Assembly: GCA_944385265.1 (NCBI GenBank)
Contig: CALWWO010000183.1
Coordinates: 1 to 13,984 of the forward strand
Source: an uncultured Oscillospiraceae bacterium
Lineage (GTDB): Bacteria > Bacillota_A > Clostridia > Oscillospirales > Oscillospiraceae
Direction of reading: 5' to 3'
Length of the DNA: 13,984 nucleotides
Under the pieces are notes generated by a model, which saw nothing but the letters and a program-made list of their open reading frames with translations, was not told the origin of the DNA and searched no databases. Both the position numbers and the translations under genes were made by a program. Positions 6,753 through 13,984 of the stretch are shown piece by piece (position 1 is the stretch's first letter; every line of letters begins with the position of its first letter).

Positions 6753-7328
6753 ATGTCGATGGCTTATATTTGGTCTGGTATCGTAATCTTTTCCGTGATT
6801 TACGGATTTGTAAGCGGTACGATAAACGAGGTCGGCAGCGCCGTTATCGACGGGGCTGAAGCCGCCGTTACACTGTGTCTCGGCATCGCCGCCGTCACAT
6901 GCCTATGGAGCGGTATCGCAGAGGTGATGCGCCGCGCCGGTATCATGTCCGCCATTGGGCGCGTGATGCGCCCTCTTCTCAAAAGATTGTACCCGCAAAA
7001 CGCCTCAAACAGCGCGGCTCTTGACGCGATATCAGCAAACGTGTCCGCGAACATGCTCGGTCTCGGCAATGCGGCGACGCCGCTCGGTATCAAAGCTGCC
7101 GGACTTATGTCGCACGGGAAGAAAACGGCGAGCGACGATCTATGCATGCTTATCGTAATGAATTCCGCCTCGATCCAGCTCATTCCCTCCACTGTCGCCG
7201 CCGTCCGCGCCGCAGCCGGATGCGTGTCGCCCTTTGATATACTCCCGGCGGTATGGCTCACCTCAGCCCTTTCTGTGACTGCCGGAATCACCGCGGTCCG
7301 TATTTTCCGCAGGATATGGAGGCGATAG
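6753..7328 (+). CDS. spmA: Spore maturation protein A
   Basis: Membrane protein needed with SpmB for normal dehydration of the spore core and hence heat resistance in Bacillus and Clostridium; its transport substrate is not known. The 191 residues belong to the nucleoside-recognition (Gate) domain family, with hydrophobic helices at about 4-20, 35-54, 128-150 and 165-183. The family signature NMLGLGNAATPLGIKA lies near 99-114, and a conserved NSASIQLIP segment follows. AAAGAGGG eight nt before the ATG at 6753 supports the start; a second in-frame ATG at 6759 is less well spaced. spmB follows after one base. Presence of this gene implies a spore-forming lineage, though genes of this pair persist in some asporogenous relatives. 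Confidence 0.95.
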   Translation: MSMAYIWSGIVIFSVIYGFVSGTINEVGSAVIDGAEAAVTLCLGIAAVTCLWSGIAEVMRRAGIMSAIGRVMRPLLKRLYPQNASNSAALDAISANVSANMLGLGNAATPLGIKAAGLMSHGKKTASDDLCMLIVMNSASIQLIPSTVAAVRAAAGCVSPFDILPAVWLTSALSVTAGITAVRIFRRIWRR

Positions 7329-7329
7329 T

Positions 7330-7848
7330 ATGAGCTTTTCCGAAGCTATCGTCCCCGTTATTATATCGCTTACAGCCGCTTTTGCTCTTCACCGCAAGGT
7401 GGATGTATTCTCCGCGCTTACGACCGGAGCCGCCGACGGGCTCAAGATAATTCTGCGTATCTTCCCTTCTCTGCTTGCATTGCTGACCGCAGTATATATG
7501 TTCAGAGCCTCCGGCGCGCTCGACGCTATCGTATCGCTCATCTCTCCCGCGCTCAGTATTTTGGGTATCCCGCCCGAGACTGCCTCTCTCATCTTCATAC
7601 GTCCGCTCAGCGGAAGCGGCGCTCTTGCCGCCGGCGCCGATATCATCTCCGAATACGGCGCCGACTCCTTTATCGGGCGTACCGCCGCAGTTATACTGGG
7701 CTCTACCGAGACGACGTTTTACACCATTGCCGTATATTTCGGCGCCTTGGGTATAAAAAACACGCGCTACGCTATCCCCGCCGCCCTGTGCGCCGATCTC
7801 GCCGGCTTTGTCGCGGCAGGCTTCGCCGTTCGGCTGTTTTACGGATGA
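7330..7848 (+). CDS. spmB: Spore maturation protein B
   Basis: Partner of SpmA in the membrane, also of the Gate family; loss of either gene gives incompletely dehydrated spores in Bacillus. The 172 residues are mostly hydrophobic helices and carry the SpmB hallmarks RPLSGSGAL (near 95-103) and GSTETTFYT (near 124-132). The ATG at 7330 comes one base after the spmA stop. Its ribosome-binding site TGGAGG (7317-7322) lies inside spmA, so the two are co-transcribed and probably translationally coupled. Length and both signatures are normal, so the protein looks intact. No clear terminator follows; the next gene has its own promoter 44 bp downstream. Confidence 0.95.
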   Translation: MSFSEAIVPVIISLTAAFALHRKVDVFSALTTGAADGLKIILRIFPSLLALLTAVYMFRASGALDAIVSLISPALSILGIPPETASLIFIRPLSGSGALAAGADIISEYGADSFIGRTAAVILGSTETTFYTIAVYFGALGIKNTRYAIPAALCADLAGFVAAGFAVRLFYG

Positions 7849-7891
7849 CGCACCTTCCATTCGTTCGCAGTTTTAATAATATTTAAAAACC

Positions 7892-7920
7892 TTGCAATTA
7901 TTAGTTGCGTATGGTATAAT
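7892..7920 (+). promoter_or_regulatory. Strong extended -10 SigA promoter
   Basis: TTGCAA (7892-7897) and a perfect TATAAT (7915-7920) are separated by 17 nt, with TGG directly before the -10 box (extended -10). It lies 72 nt upstream of the membrane protein gene at 7993 and is among the best SigA promoter matches in the window. Confidence 0.85.
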
Positions 7921-7992
7921 ACTTTTATATCAGAGAATGGTAGACATAATCTGTGTATGATCGAAACGCTGCACTGAGAAAGGGTGATTCCG

Positions 7993-8439
7993 ATGCACGA
8001 TTTACGATGGCTGTGGAAACGCTACGTTTTGTGGACAGCCATAGGGCTTATTGGCTTTTTCGCCTACTGCGCGATGTACGTGGTGTTCGGGCGGTTTCTC
8101 GCCTCGCCGCAGTATAACGAGCTGGAGAGGCAGGTCTGGTCGTTTGTCAACGGCTTTTGCGCCATAACTCTTTCGATTTTCCTGCTCGGCGCCGTTTGGC
8201 TGCTGCTTGAATATTTCAGGATAGACGAGCCGATACCGCTTATCGTTCTTTTCAAGATATTTGCCGTAACGCTCGGCGCGATCATCGCGATGTCGGCGCT
8301 CTCGCTTTTGATTTATATGGACGAGGGGCGCAATTTCGTTTTTATGACATGGCAGATCCCCGCGGGAGTCATTGTTATTTTCCTGCTGTTTTTGCTTACG
8401 GATCTATACAAGCTGCGCCGCGCAAAGAGGAGAAAATAG
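7993..8439 (+). CDS. Unrecognised four-helix membrane protein
   Basis: I do not recognise a family. The 148 residues begin with a short basic N-terminus (MHDLRWLWKRY) and contain four predicted membrane helices at about 12-33, 52-73, 80-106 and 113-134. The gene ends in a strongly basic tail (KLRRAKRRK), so both ends are likely cytoplasmic by the positive-inside rule. The start is chosen at the ATG 7993 because AAAGGG (7979-7984) lies eight nt upstream. A GTG at 7984 would begin inside that site and is rejected. The gene has its own strong vegetative-type promoter and no partner in the same direction before the argS terminator, so it appears monocistronic. Its base and codon usage look like those of its neighbours. 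No cofactor or catalytic motif is visible. Confidence 0.8.
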   Translation: MHDLRWLWKRYVLWTAIGLIGFFAYCAMYVVFGRFLASPQYNELERQVWSFVNGFCAITLSIFLLGAVWLLLEYFRIDEPIPLIVLFKIFAVTLGAIIAMSALSLLIYMDEGRNFVFMTWQIPAGVIVIFLLFLLTDLYKLRRAKRRK

Positions 8440-8600
8440 CGATCAGAGCGGCAAAACAGTCGATTTTCGATCTGCCGCGCGATCTAACGCGCCGTTTCTC
8501 GCGCCGCATTGTTTCCGTTGTTGCACCCTACGATATTTTTAATTAAAACTAAAACGGTCGTACACGGGTTTGCCGTCTGCCAATCTTATCCTGCGCACTA

Positions 8601-8633
8601 AAAAACGCTTCGGAAAATTTCCGAAGCGTTTTT
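8601..8633. terminator. Bidirectional terminator between convergent genes
   Basis: A perfect 13-bp stem (8601-8613 with 8621-8633) has a 7-nt loop, an A5 tract on the left and a T5 tract on the right. It lies 14 bp beyond the argS stop codon on the minus strand and also faces the plus-strand membrane protein gene, so it can serve both transcripts. Confidence 0.93.
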
Positions 8634-8647
8634 CATTTATGCTTATT

Positions 8648-10345
8648 TTACATCTTCTCAGGCGCTGTGACGCCGACTATAGTAAGGCAATTTTTGATCA
8701 CTGATCTTGCGCTGTCGGCAAGCTTCAGCCTAGCGTCGAGCGTCTCCTGCTCCTCGCCTCTGATGCGGCAGGTATTATAAAACCTGTGGAAGCGCGCGGC
8801 GACCTCGCAAACGTATCTGTTTATACGCGACGGGTCGTAATCGCGTGCTGCGAGCCTGATCTCCTCCGGCAGCAGCGAGAGCTGCTTTATAAGCTCCTTT
8901 TCCTCTTTCGCCGTCAGTTTTTCGATATTTATGCCGCTCATAGGCTTCACCTCGTCGCCGTCGCCTTTGAGCGTCGCAATAAGGCTGCATATCCTCGCGT
9001 GCGCGTACTGGACGTAATAGACGGGATTTTCACTGTCCTGCCTTACGGCGAGCCCGAGGTCGAATTCAAGATGCGTATCGGGCTTTGCGTTGAAGAAAAA
9101 GCGGCACGCGTCCACCGATATCTCGTCTAGCAGATCGTTTAACGTAAGCGCCTTTCCGGTGCGTTTTGAGACCTTCACCGTCTCGCCGTCCCTTACAAGG
9201 CGCACCATCTGCATGATAAGGAAATCGAGCTTGTCCTTATCTATGCCGAGCGCTTTTGCACCCATCGTGGCTTTGAAGCGTATCGCGTGACCGTGGTGGT
9301 CTGCGCCCCAGACGTCGATAACGCGGTCGAATCCCCTTTCGATAAATTTGTTCCTGTGGTATGCGATGTCGACGGCGTAATATGTGTAAAATCCGTTGGC
9401 GCGGCGCAAAACCTCGTCCTTATCCGCGCCCAGCTCCGTGTTTTTCAGCCACAACGCCCCGTCCTTCTCATACGTATAACCGTTGTCCTCAAGCAGCTTG
9501 ACCGTTTCAGCCACGTAGCCGCTTTTATGAAGGCTGCTCTCTAAAAACCACTCGTCGAACTTTATCCTGTACCGCTCAAGATGCTTTTTCATCAGCGCGA
9601 TATTGTACGGCAGCGCAAAATCGATAAACGCTTTTCTGCGCTCCTCGCTTGCGACGTTTACGTATTTGTCGCCGTCTTTTTCATATATCATCCGCGCAAG
9701 GTCTTTTATATCGTCGCCGTGATATCCGTTATCGGGAAATTCGACGGCGTCCTCGCCTAAAACTATCTGAAGATAGCGCGCCTCTATCGATTTGCCGAAC
9801 AGGTCGACTTGATTGCCGGCGTCGTTCACATAAAACTCGCGCCATACGTTATATCCCGCTTTCGTCAGGACGGAGGCGAGCGTATCGCCCAGCACGCCGC
9901 CGCGCGCGTTTCCTATCGTCATCGGTCCCGTCGGGTTTGCAGAGACAAATTCGACCATGACGCGCTCGCCATGACCCTCGTCTATATTCCCGTAATCGCC
10001 GCCCTCCGTTTCGATTTCCTTTAAAACCTCCTCGTACCATTTTGAGGAGAGCACAAAGTTCATAAATCCCGCTCCGGCTATCGATACGCTTTCAAAAAAG
10101 CTGTTCTTCAGCTCAAGCTCCTCTGCCAATATCTCCGCTATCTTGCGCGGCGCCATATGCATATCTCTTGCGGCAGCCATCGCGTATCCGCAGGCATAGT
10201 CGCCGTGGGATGCGTCCTTCGGTATCTCTATCGTACCCCTGAGCGTACACCCCGCGGGAAGCTTTCCCTTTTCAGCCGCCCTTTTATACGCCGCTGTAAC
10301 AAGCTCGTTTATCTGATTTTTCGCGGCTTCTATCATATTTGCCAT
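8648..10345 (-). CDS. argS: Arginyl-tRNA synthetase
   Basis: Class I synthetase that charges tRNA-Arg with arginine in the cytosol. The 565 residues carry the N-terminal tRNA-binding domain, the catalytic core beginning EFVSANPTGPMTIGNARGG, and the VWGADHHGH segment (345-353). KVSKRTGK (391-398) stands for the KMSKS loop, an anticodon-binding DALR region starts near QYAHARICSL, and the protein ends in the usual APEKM. The HIGH signature reads T-I-G-N (143-146) instead of H-x-G-H; the last position is often Asn in relatives, the first less so. The ATG at 10345 comes one base after the DUF1934 stop and fits translational coupling. An ATG at 10357 is possible but abuts the AAGGA site with no spacing. 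It is transcribed with the DUF1934 gene and closed by the terminator at 8601-8633. Confidence 0.95.
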   Translation of the reverse strand: MANMIEAAKNQINELVTAAYKRAAEKGKLPAGCTLRGTIEIPKDASHGDYACGYAMAAARDMHMAPRKIAEILAEELELKNSFFESVSIAGAGFMNFVLSSKWYEEVLKEIETEGGDYGNIDEGHGERVMVEFVSANPTGPMTIGNARGGVLGDTLASVLTKAGYNVWREFYVNDAGNQVDLFGKSIEARYLQIVLGEDAVEFPDNGYHGDDIKDLARMIYEKDGDKYVNVASEERRKAFIDFALPYNIALMKKHLERYRIKFDEWFLESSLHKSGYVAETVKLLEDNGYTYEKDGALWLKNTELGADKDEVLRRANGFYTYYAVDIAYHRNKFIERGFDRVIDVWGADHHGHAIRFKATMGAKALGIDKDKLDFLIMQMVRLVRDGETVKVSKRTGKALTLNDLLDEISVDACRFFFNAKPDTHLEFDLGLAVRQDSENPVYYVQYAHARICSLIATLKGDGDEVKPMSGINIEKLTAKEEKELIKQLSLLPEEIRLAARDYDPSRINRYVCEVAARFHRFYNTCRIRGEEQETLDARLKLADSARSVIKNCLTIVGVTAPEKM

Positions 10346-10346
10346 C

Positions 10347-10769
10347 TCAGTTATCATTCCTTATTTCTTTAATGTATATTTTAAACAGGCTTCTATTGAC
10401 CACTGTATTAACCATGTCTACCATATATTTTATTTCAAGATATCCGCCGTGCTCGTCAAGATATGATGTTATACTGTGCGTTTCCACGCCCATCGACGCT
10501 TTGCCGAACGGCGTATCGTACACAAAATAATACTTTTTCCCCTCTTCAAACACGATCTGCGCGTTGAGCGTGCCTGTTCTTGACATCATTACGGAATCCT
10601 TGTCCACCGTAAACGTCGTCGTTGTGCCCTCAAGCCCTGTAAGCTCGCTCTCCTCATAGCTGAACACAGCCGTGTCGGCTGCGTACTCATATTTCCCGTC
10701 TGTAACGAATTCTACTCCACTGTCGTCCAAGTCCTGAAGACCATGGATAGATATAACTACATCTTTCAT
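10347..10769 (-). CDS. DUF1934 (YwiB-like) beta-barrel protein
   Basis: Small cytosolic protein of the DUF1934 family, a calycin-like beta-barrel fold of unknown function. The 140 residues alternate short beta strands, with typical segments VVISIHGLQ near the start, the TTTFTV strand, FEEGKKYYFVYDTPFG, and a C-terminal half ending in VNRSLFKIYIKEI. It lies directly before argS, as ywiB does in Bacillus subtilis, which supports the assignment. The stop codon is one base before the argS ATG. The start is uncertain: the ATG at 10769 and a TTG one codon earlier (10772) both lie downstream of AGGAAA, with 10 and 7 nt spacing. It has a clear promoter at 10881-10909. No catalytic residues can be named. 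Confidence 0.87.
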   Translation of the reverse strand: MKDVVISIHGLQDLDDSGVEFVTDGKYEYAADTAVFSYEESELTGLEGTTTTFTVDKDSVMMSRTGTLNAQIVFEEGKKYYFVYDTPFGKASMGVETHSITSYLDEHGGYLEIKYMVDMVNTVVNRSLFKIYIKEIRNDN

Positions 10770-10880
10770 CAAGCACTCATTTCCTGAATTTCAATTATAA
10801 TACGGCTATGAAACGTCCACGCTCACAACCTCGGTCTTCTCCTTGTTCCGGCAGGCGCATCCGATGTGTAATTCGCGGCT

Positions 10881-10909
10881 ATTATACAGTATTTTCAGCC
10901 GTTTGGCAA
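10881..10909 (-). promoter_or_regulatory. SigA promoter of the DUF1934-argS operon
   Basis: On the minus strand TTGCCA (10909-10904) and a perfect TATAAT (10886-10881) are separated by 17 nt. It implies a leader of roughly 100 nt before the DUF1934 start. I looked for a T-box in that leader, as is common upstream of synthetase genes, and saw neither the T-box sequence nor an antiterminator/terminator pair. Confidence 0.8.
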
Positions 10910-10943
10910 TAATAACCGCGCTTTGTCCTCCGTTATGTACGCG

Positions 10944-11759
10944 TTAAAAATCATCTATCGATATATGGGTGACATGCCCGTTCACATCCTCGCCCAGAAA
11001 CAGCGACGCTGTTTTTGCAAACCCGTATACCGAATCGCTTACATAATACGCGCTTGTTCCCCGGTGTCCCTCCGCATTTAAAAGATCGCGCTTTGTAAGC
11101 TCCTCCAGCATGAGCTGCGCCGTCTCCGCACCCGGATTTATCAGAGATACTCCCGGTCCCATTATATCGGCTATGACCTGTCTTATCAACGGATAATGCG
11201 TACAGCCCAGGATCAGCGTATCCACTCCTTTATCTCGAAGCGGCGTGAGATACTCCCACACGACTTCCCTTAAAACGTCGTCGTCACGCTGTACCCTGCC
11301 GTTTTCAACAAGCGGGACTAAAAGGGGGCAGCTTTCTCCAAAAACTTCTATCTCCGCGTTGCAGCCTTTTATCAGTCTCTCGTACGCGCCGCTTCTTATG
11401 GACGCTTCAGTCCCCATAAGACCCACCTTTTTATTCCTTGTCAGCTCTACCGCTTTTTTTGCCGCGGGCTCTACCACTCCGAATATCGGTACTGGGCACT
11501 CATCCTTCACGCTGTCAAGCGCATTCGTGCTCGCCGTCCCGCAGGCGACGATTATCGCTTTTATATCAAGGCTCAGCAAAAACGCTATATCCTGCTGAGT
11601 ATATTTGATTATCGTGTTTTTTGAGCGGCTGCCGTAAGGCACTCTGCCTGTATCGCCGAAGTAAACGATATCCTCCCCCGGAAGTACTTCCTTTAATTTT
11701 TTTACGGCTGTCAGCCCGCCAAGTCCGGAATCGAATACGCCGATGGCTCTTTTATCCAC
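10944..11759 (-). CDS. murI: Glutamate racemase
   Basis: Cofactor-independent cytosolic enzyme that makes D-glutamate for peptidoglycan. The 271 residues show the N-terminal IGVFDSGLGGLT (6-17), YFGDTGRVPYGSRS (33-46), the first catalytic cysteine in ACGTAS (C73), VVEPA (95-99), and the second in GCTHYPL (C186, with H188). Both catalytic cysteines are present, so the enzyme should be active. The residue after C73 is Gly where many racemases have Asn; to my recollection this form occurs in clostridial relatives. The GTG start at 11759 has AAAGAGGAG seven nt upstream. A promoter is visible at 11794-11822. It does not overlap the DUF1934-argS operon downstream, which has its own promoter, and I see no terminator between them. 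Confidence 0.95.
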   Translation of the reverse strand: MDKRAIGVFDSGLGGLTAVKKLKEVLPGEDIVYFGDTGRVPYGSRSKNTIIKYTQQDIAFLLSLDIKAIIVACGTASTNALDSVKDECPVPIFGVVEPAAKKAVELTRNKKVGLMGTEASIRSGAYERLIKGCNAEIEVFGESCPLLVPLVENGRVQRDDDVLREVVWEYLTPLRDKGVDTLILGCTHYPLIRQVIADIMGPGVSLINPGAETAQLMLEELTKRDLLNAEGHRGTSAYYVSDSVYGFAKTASLFLGEDVNGHVTHISIDDF

Positions 11760-11793
11760 CGTCTCACTCCTCTTTCAGAAATTTCCTTTCAAC

Positions 11794-11822
11794 ATGATAT
11801 TCTATTCGCGCTAAGAAAACAA
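11794..11822 (-). promoter_or_regulatory. Putative SigA promoter of murI
   Basis: On the minus strand TTGTTT (11822-11817) and TATCAT (11799-11794) are separated by 17 nt, 34 nt upstream of the murI GTG. Confidence 0.55.
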
Positions 11823-11836
11823 GTAGTATTGTAGAA

Positions 11837-11865
11837 TTTCTTTTCTGTTTCTGATATACTATAAT
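11837..11865 (+). promoter_or_regulatory. Putative SigA promoter of the 11926 gene
   Basis: A perfect TATAAT (11860-11865) follows TTTCTT (11837-11842) at 17 nt. The -35 box is a weak match. It lies 60 nt upstream of the ATG at 11926 and back to back with the murI promoter. Confidence 0.5.
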
Positions 11866-11925
11866 ACGAGTGGTTTTTGTATAGCATATGCCATACGTCA
11901 GTTATTTATATTAGGAGGCTTGACT

Positions 11926-12333
11926 ATGAATATTAACCTCTCCGATAAAGAATTCCGCCGCCTTCTTGATATGGTCTATATCGGAAACTGGATCCTCAAC
12001 TCTACAAGGGGATATGACAGATTTACAGACTATGACCACGTTCAAAGCAAAATATTTGCTCAGTGCGCCAAAAACGGTATGCATTCTCTCTTTGAGATAC
12101 GCAACAATAAAATCGTTCCGTCCGCCGCATTTGAAAACGGCGGTATACATGAAGCTATCATCGACTATGAGGACACCGTTTTCTTTGAGATCCTTGCGGA
12201 AGAGCTCGCGCGGCGCGATATGGGCTTTCAGCCCGTGACGCTGGACAATTACTCTGAATTAAATCAGAGGATAGACGATTATATGACTGAGTTTCAGCTA
12301 AACGGCGTTGAAAACATCTCGCTCGACAAATAG
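11926..12333 (+). CDS. Unrecognised 135-residue soluble protein
   Basis: I do not assign a function. The protein has no signal peptide or membrane helix and looks mostly helical. Features are an N-terminal segment LLDMVYIGNWILN (14-26), a charged middle, an acidic stretch IIDYEDTVFFEILAEELARRD (roughly 78-98), and a C-terminal segment with many Asp and Glu. The pattern of an aromatic helix followed by acidic helices recalls small conserved hypothetical proteins of Firmicutes and spirochaetes, but this is an impression, not a match. The ATG at 11926 has a perfect AGGAGG seven nt upstream; a TTG two codons earlier is too close to that site. It is followed after 75 bp by the XpaC-like gene in the same direction, with no terminator between, so the two may be co-transcribed. 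Confidence 0.82.
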   Translation: MNINLSDKEFRRLLDMVYIGNWILNSTRGYDRFTDYDHVQSKIFAQCAKNGMHSLFEIRNNKIVPSAAFENGGIHEAIIDYEDTVFFEILAEELARRDMGFQPVTLDNYSELNQRIDDYMTEFQLNGVENISLDK

Positions 12334-12408
12334 ATACGTTCCGGCGCCGTGCTTTACGCGTTCTTGCGCTGTTTACACCAACAAGATAAACTTCCAGGAG
12401 GCCTTTAG

Positions 12409-13749
12409 ATGGGTATCAATTTTAACAACATGGATGTTGACATGAAACGCCTGTTTGACAAGTACTCGATTTTTACAGACGGTAACGACAGCATGTCGAT
12501 AGACTACCTTGCCGCCGCCGTAAGCGTTCCTTTTAAAACGGCACTTGCCGAATTGCAGATGCTTGTCGGTATGGGATATTTCGGAAGAGACGCTTATATC
12601 GACTACGTCTCAAAGCGGCTTATTCTACGCTCCTCCCCTGCCGGAGCCGGCGCGGGGAGCGCGGCGCAGAGCGCGCCGGATTTTAACGCTGCGGATATTA
12701 TAAACACGGTCAAAAACACCGTCGTGAACAATATACGCTCCGGCTCTGCCGCTGCGGCAAAAGCAGCTGGTAAACAGGACAAAAAAAGCGAAGGCGGCGC
12801 CGCAAAGGCTCCGCCAAAGCCAAAATCGGTGATATCTAAAAAGCCGTATATAACGAGAGGAAAGCTTACGGCGCTTCTTATTATCGGATGTATCGTCACT
12901 CTATCAAGCCTTTCGACAGGTTTGATCGCCATCGAAAGCCTTGTATACGGATATTTCTTTGCTGACGAGTGGAGCAGCTTTTTGATCGGCGCCTTTATCG
13001 GTATAGGGCTTCTTGTTATACGGCACAATCTTGCAAAGCGCAACAGTCATTTTATCGCATACAGGACGATCATAGGTACAAAAGGTTATATCTCCATAGA
13101 CGATCTCGCCGACGCTGCCGGACTAAAGCACGATACGGTCAAAAAAGATCTGCAAAAGTTTATCGAAAAGGGCCTTATGGGCAAGGAAGCCTACATAGAT
13201 CACGGGGACGATTTCCTTGTGCTGTCCCACAGCGCATATGATAACGATAATCCTGCCGCCAAAGCCCCTGATAAAGCGCAGGAGGCGGCGGCTGAGGAGG
13301 ATGACGCGTCAGTCGCAAAAGAGGCTGAGGGACAGTACTATTCTATTATAAAAGAGGTACGCGAGCTTAACGCTGAGATCACCGACGCATCGGTATCGGC
13401 GCGCATCGATAAAATAGAGGAGGTCACAGCCAAGATATTCAGGACCGTTGAGGACAAGCCCGAAAAGCTTCCGCAGATAAAGAGCTTTATGAGCTATTAT
13501 TTGCCCACCACGCTAAAGCTACTGCATTCTTACGCTACCCTTGAAAAACAGGGCGTTGCCGGCGAAAATATCGATTCTGCAAAGCAGAATATCGAGCGCG
13601 TTTTGGATAACGTCGTCAAGGGATTCACCCAGCAGCTCGATCTGCTGTTTAAATCGGATTATCTTGATATCTCGACTGATATAGAGGTTTTGGAATCCAT
13701 GATGGCGAAAGACGGGTTGAGCGGCGGCAGCATCTTCCAGACTGAGTAA
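12409..13749 (+). CDS. Membrane protein with duplicated winged-helix-like segments and XpaC-like C-terminus
   Basis: The 446 residues have a modular layout. A first winged-helix-like segment (about 15-74) ends in GYFGRDAYIDY, and an Ala/Gly/Lys-rich linker spans 75-150. Two membrane helices lie at about 152-174 and 188-205. A second winged-helix-like segment (about 216-272) ends in GLMGKEAYID, and an acidic linker spans 278-305. The C-terminal helical domain (about 308-435) contains SYYLPTTLKLLHSYATLE (362-379), which resembles the 5-bromo-4-chloroindolyl phosphate hydrolysis (XpaC) family. The two outer segments share the pattern SID-LA then LQ, G-G and AYID, which suggests an internal duplication. 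XpaC homologues often lie beside telA (toxic-anion resistance); no telA lies within the window. The ATG at 12409 has AGGAGG a few nt upstream. Biochemical role unknown. Confidence 0.85.
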   Translation: MGINFNNMDVDMKRLFDKYSIFTDGNDSMSIDYLAAAVSVPFKTALAELQMLVGMGYFGRDAYIDYVSKRLILRSSPAGAGAGSAAQSAPDFNAADIINTVKNTVVNNIRSGSAAAAKAAGKQDKKSEGGAAKAPPKPKSVISKKPYITRGKLTALLIIGCIVTLSSLSTGLIAIESLVYGYFFADEWSSFLIGAFIGIGLLVIRHNLAKRNSHFIAYRTIIGTKGYISIDDLADAAGLKHDTVKKDLQKFIEKGLMGKEAYIDHGDDFLVLSHSAYDNDNPAAKAPDKAQEAAAEEDDASVAKEAEGQYYSIIKEVRELNAEITDASVSARIDKIEEVTAKIFRTVEDKPEKLPQIKSFMSYYLPTTLKLLHSYATLEKQGVAGENIDSAKQNIERVLDNVVKGFTQQLDLLFKSDYLDISTDIEVLESMMAKDGLSGGSIFQTE

Positions 13750-13764
13750 GACGCCGCCTATTAC

Positions 13765-13802
13765 AAAGCCGCTGCCCAAACCGGAATGTGGGCGGCGGCT
13801 TT
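13765..13802 (+). terminator. Hairpin after the XpaC-like gene, weak terminator
   Basis: A 14-pair stem (13765-13778 with 13789-13802, one G-U) with a 10-nt loop starts 15 nt after the stop codon. It ends in only three T before ACATAATTTATTG, so it may end transcription poorly and let some through into the greA-family gene. Confidence 0.65.
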
Positions 13803-13833
13803 ACATAATTTATTGAAACGGAGTAGTAAAACC

Positions 13834-13984
13834 ATGCATGACGAACTTACAAAAAAGGACATAGAAAAAATGCGCGAGGAGCTTAACTACCGCTCGCTGG
13901 AGCTTCGCCCTCAGCTTATAGAAGAGGTCAAGCGCACACGCGCATTCGGCGATTTAAGCGAGAACTTTGAATACAAGGAGGCAA
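13834..13984 (+). CDS. greA: GreA-family transcription elongation factor, 5' part only
   Basis: The gene is cut by the window edge after about 50 codons. The visible protein starts MHDELTKKDIEKMREELNYR and continues as the N-terminal coiled-coil that enters the RNA polymerase secondary channel. It includes the conserved tip motif GDLSENFEY; in GreA the acidic residues of the GDLSENAEY tip help cleave backtracked RNA. Asp and Glu of the tip are both present. The third-position Phe in place of the usual Ala is a small departure. ACGGAG ten nt before the ATG at 13834 supports the start. GreB or a GreA-like paralogue cannot be excluded without the C-terminal domain. Confidence 0.85.
   Translation, partial: MHDELTKKDIEKMREELNYRSLELRPQLIEEVKRTRAFGDLSENFEYKEA

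Noticed and set aside
7288..7860. Minus-strand frame of 190 codons opposite spmB
   Set aside because: It is antisense to spmB, which has both family signatures; the Gly/Arg/Glu-rich product looks non-coding.
10770..10880. Possible T-box leader for argS
   Set aside because: The conserved T-box sequence and the antiterminator/terminator pair are not visible in the leader, and the DUF1934 gene lies between the leader and argS.

Overview
The window reads as a chromosomal segment of a low- to moderate-GC, endospore-forming Firmicute, most likely a gut-type Clostridia (Oscillospiraceae/Ruminococcaceae-like). The evidence is spmA-spmB (spore maturation), ywiB-like (DUF1934) next to argS as in Bacillus, clostridial-style two-component genes, AGGAGG ribosome-binding sites, SigA-type promoters and GTG/TTG starts. 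I see no transposase, integrase, phage gene, CRISPR array, rRNA or tRNA. The taxon is an inference from gene content and family flavour.

Layout from left to right. Positions 8-1096 (+) hold a branched-chain aminotransferase (ilvE). Positions 1097-1517 carry no convincing gene but a dense run of stem-loops bounded by two identical 38-bp hairpins. A response regulator and sensor kinase pair lies on the minus strand (3693-1518). It is divergent from a copper export operon, copA-copZ (3888-6351), which ends in a strong terminator at 6366-6397. After a 355-bp stretch without a convincing gene come spmA and spmB (6753-7848). An unrecognised four-helix membrane protein with its own very good promoter follows (7993-8439). 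A bidirectional terminator (8601-8633) separates it from argS and the DUF1934 gene (minus, 10769-8648), themselves preceded by murI (minus, 11759-10944). Divergent from murI are an unrecognised 135-residue protein (11926-12333), a membrane protein with two similar winged-helix-like segments and an XpaC-like C-terminus (12409-13749), and the start of a greA-family gene cut by the window edge (13834 onward).

How the genes work together. CopA (Cu+-type P1B ATPase) and CopZ (small metallochaperone) form a copper efflux unit. The divergent two-component system, whose sensor has a cysteine/histidine cluster in its extracytoplasmic domain, is a plausible but unproven regulator. SpmA and SpmB act together in spore core dehydration. 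DUF1934 and argS are translationally coupled and share a clear promoter. The remaining genes are housekeeping (IlvE, MurI, GreA) or poorly characterised.

Most of the window is ordinary core genome. The least explained items are the hairpin cluster at 1126-1410, the duplicated-domain XpaC-like protein with its small upstream neighbour, and the second CxxC motif in CopZ.
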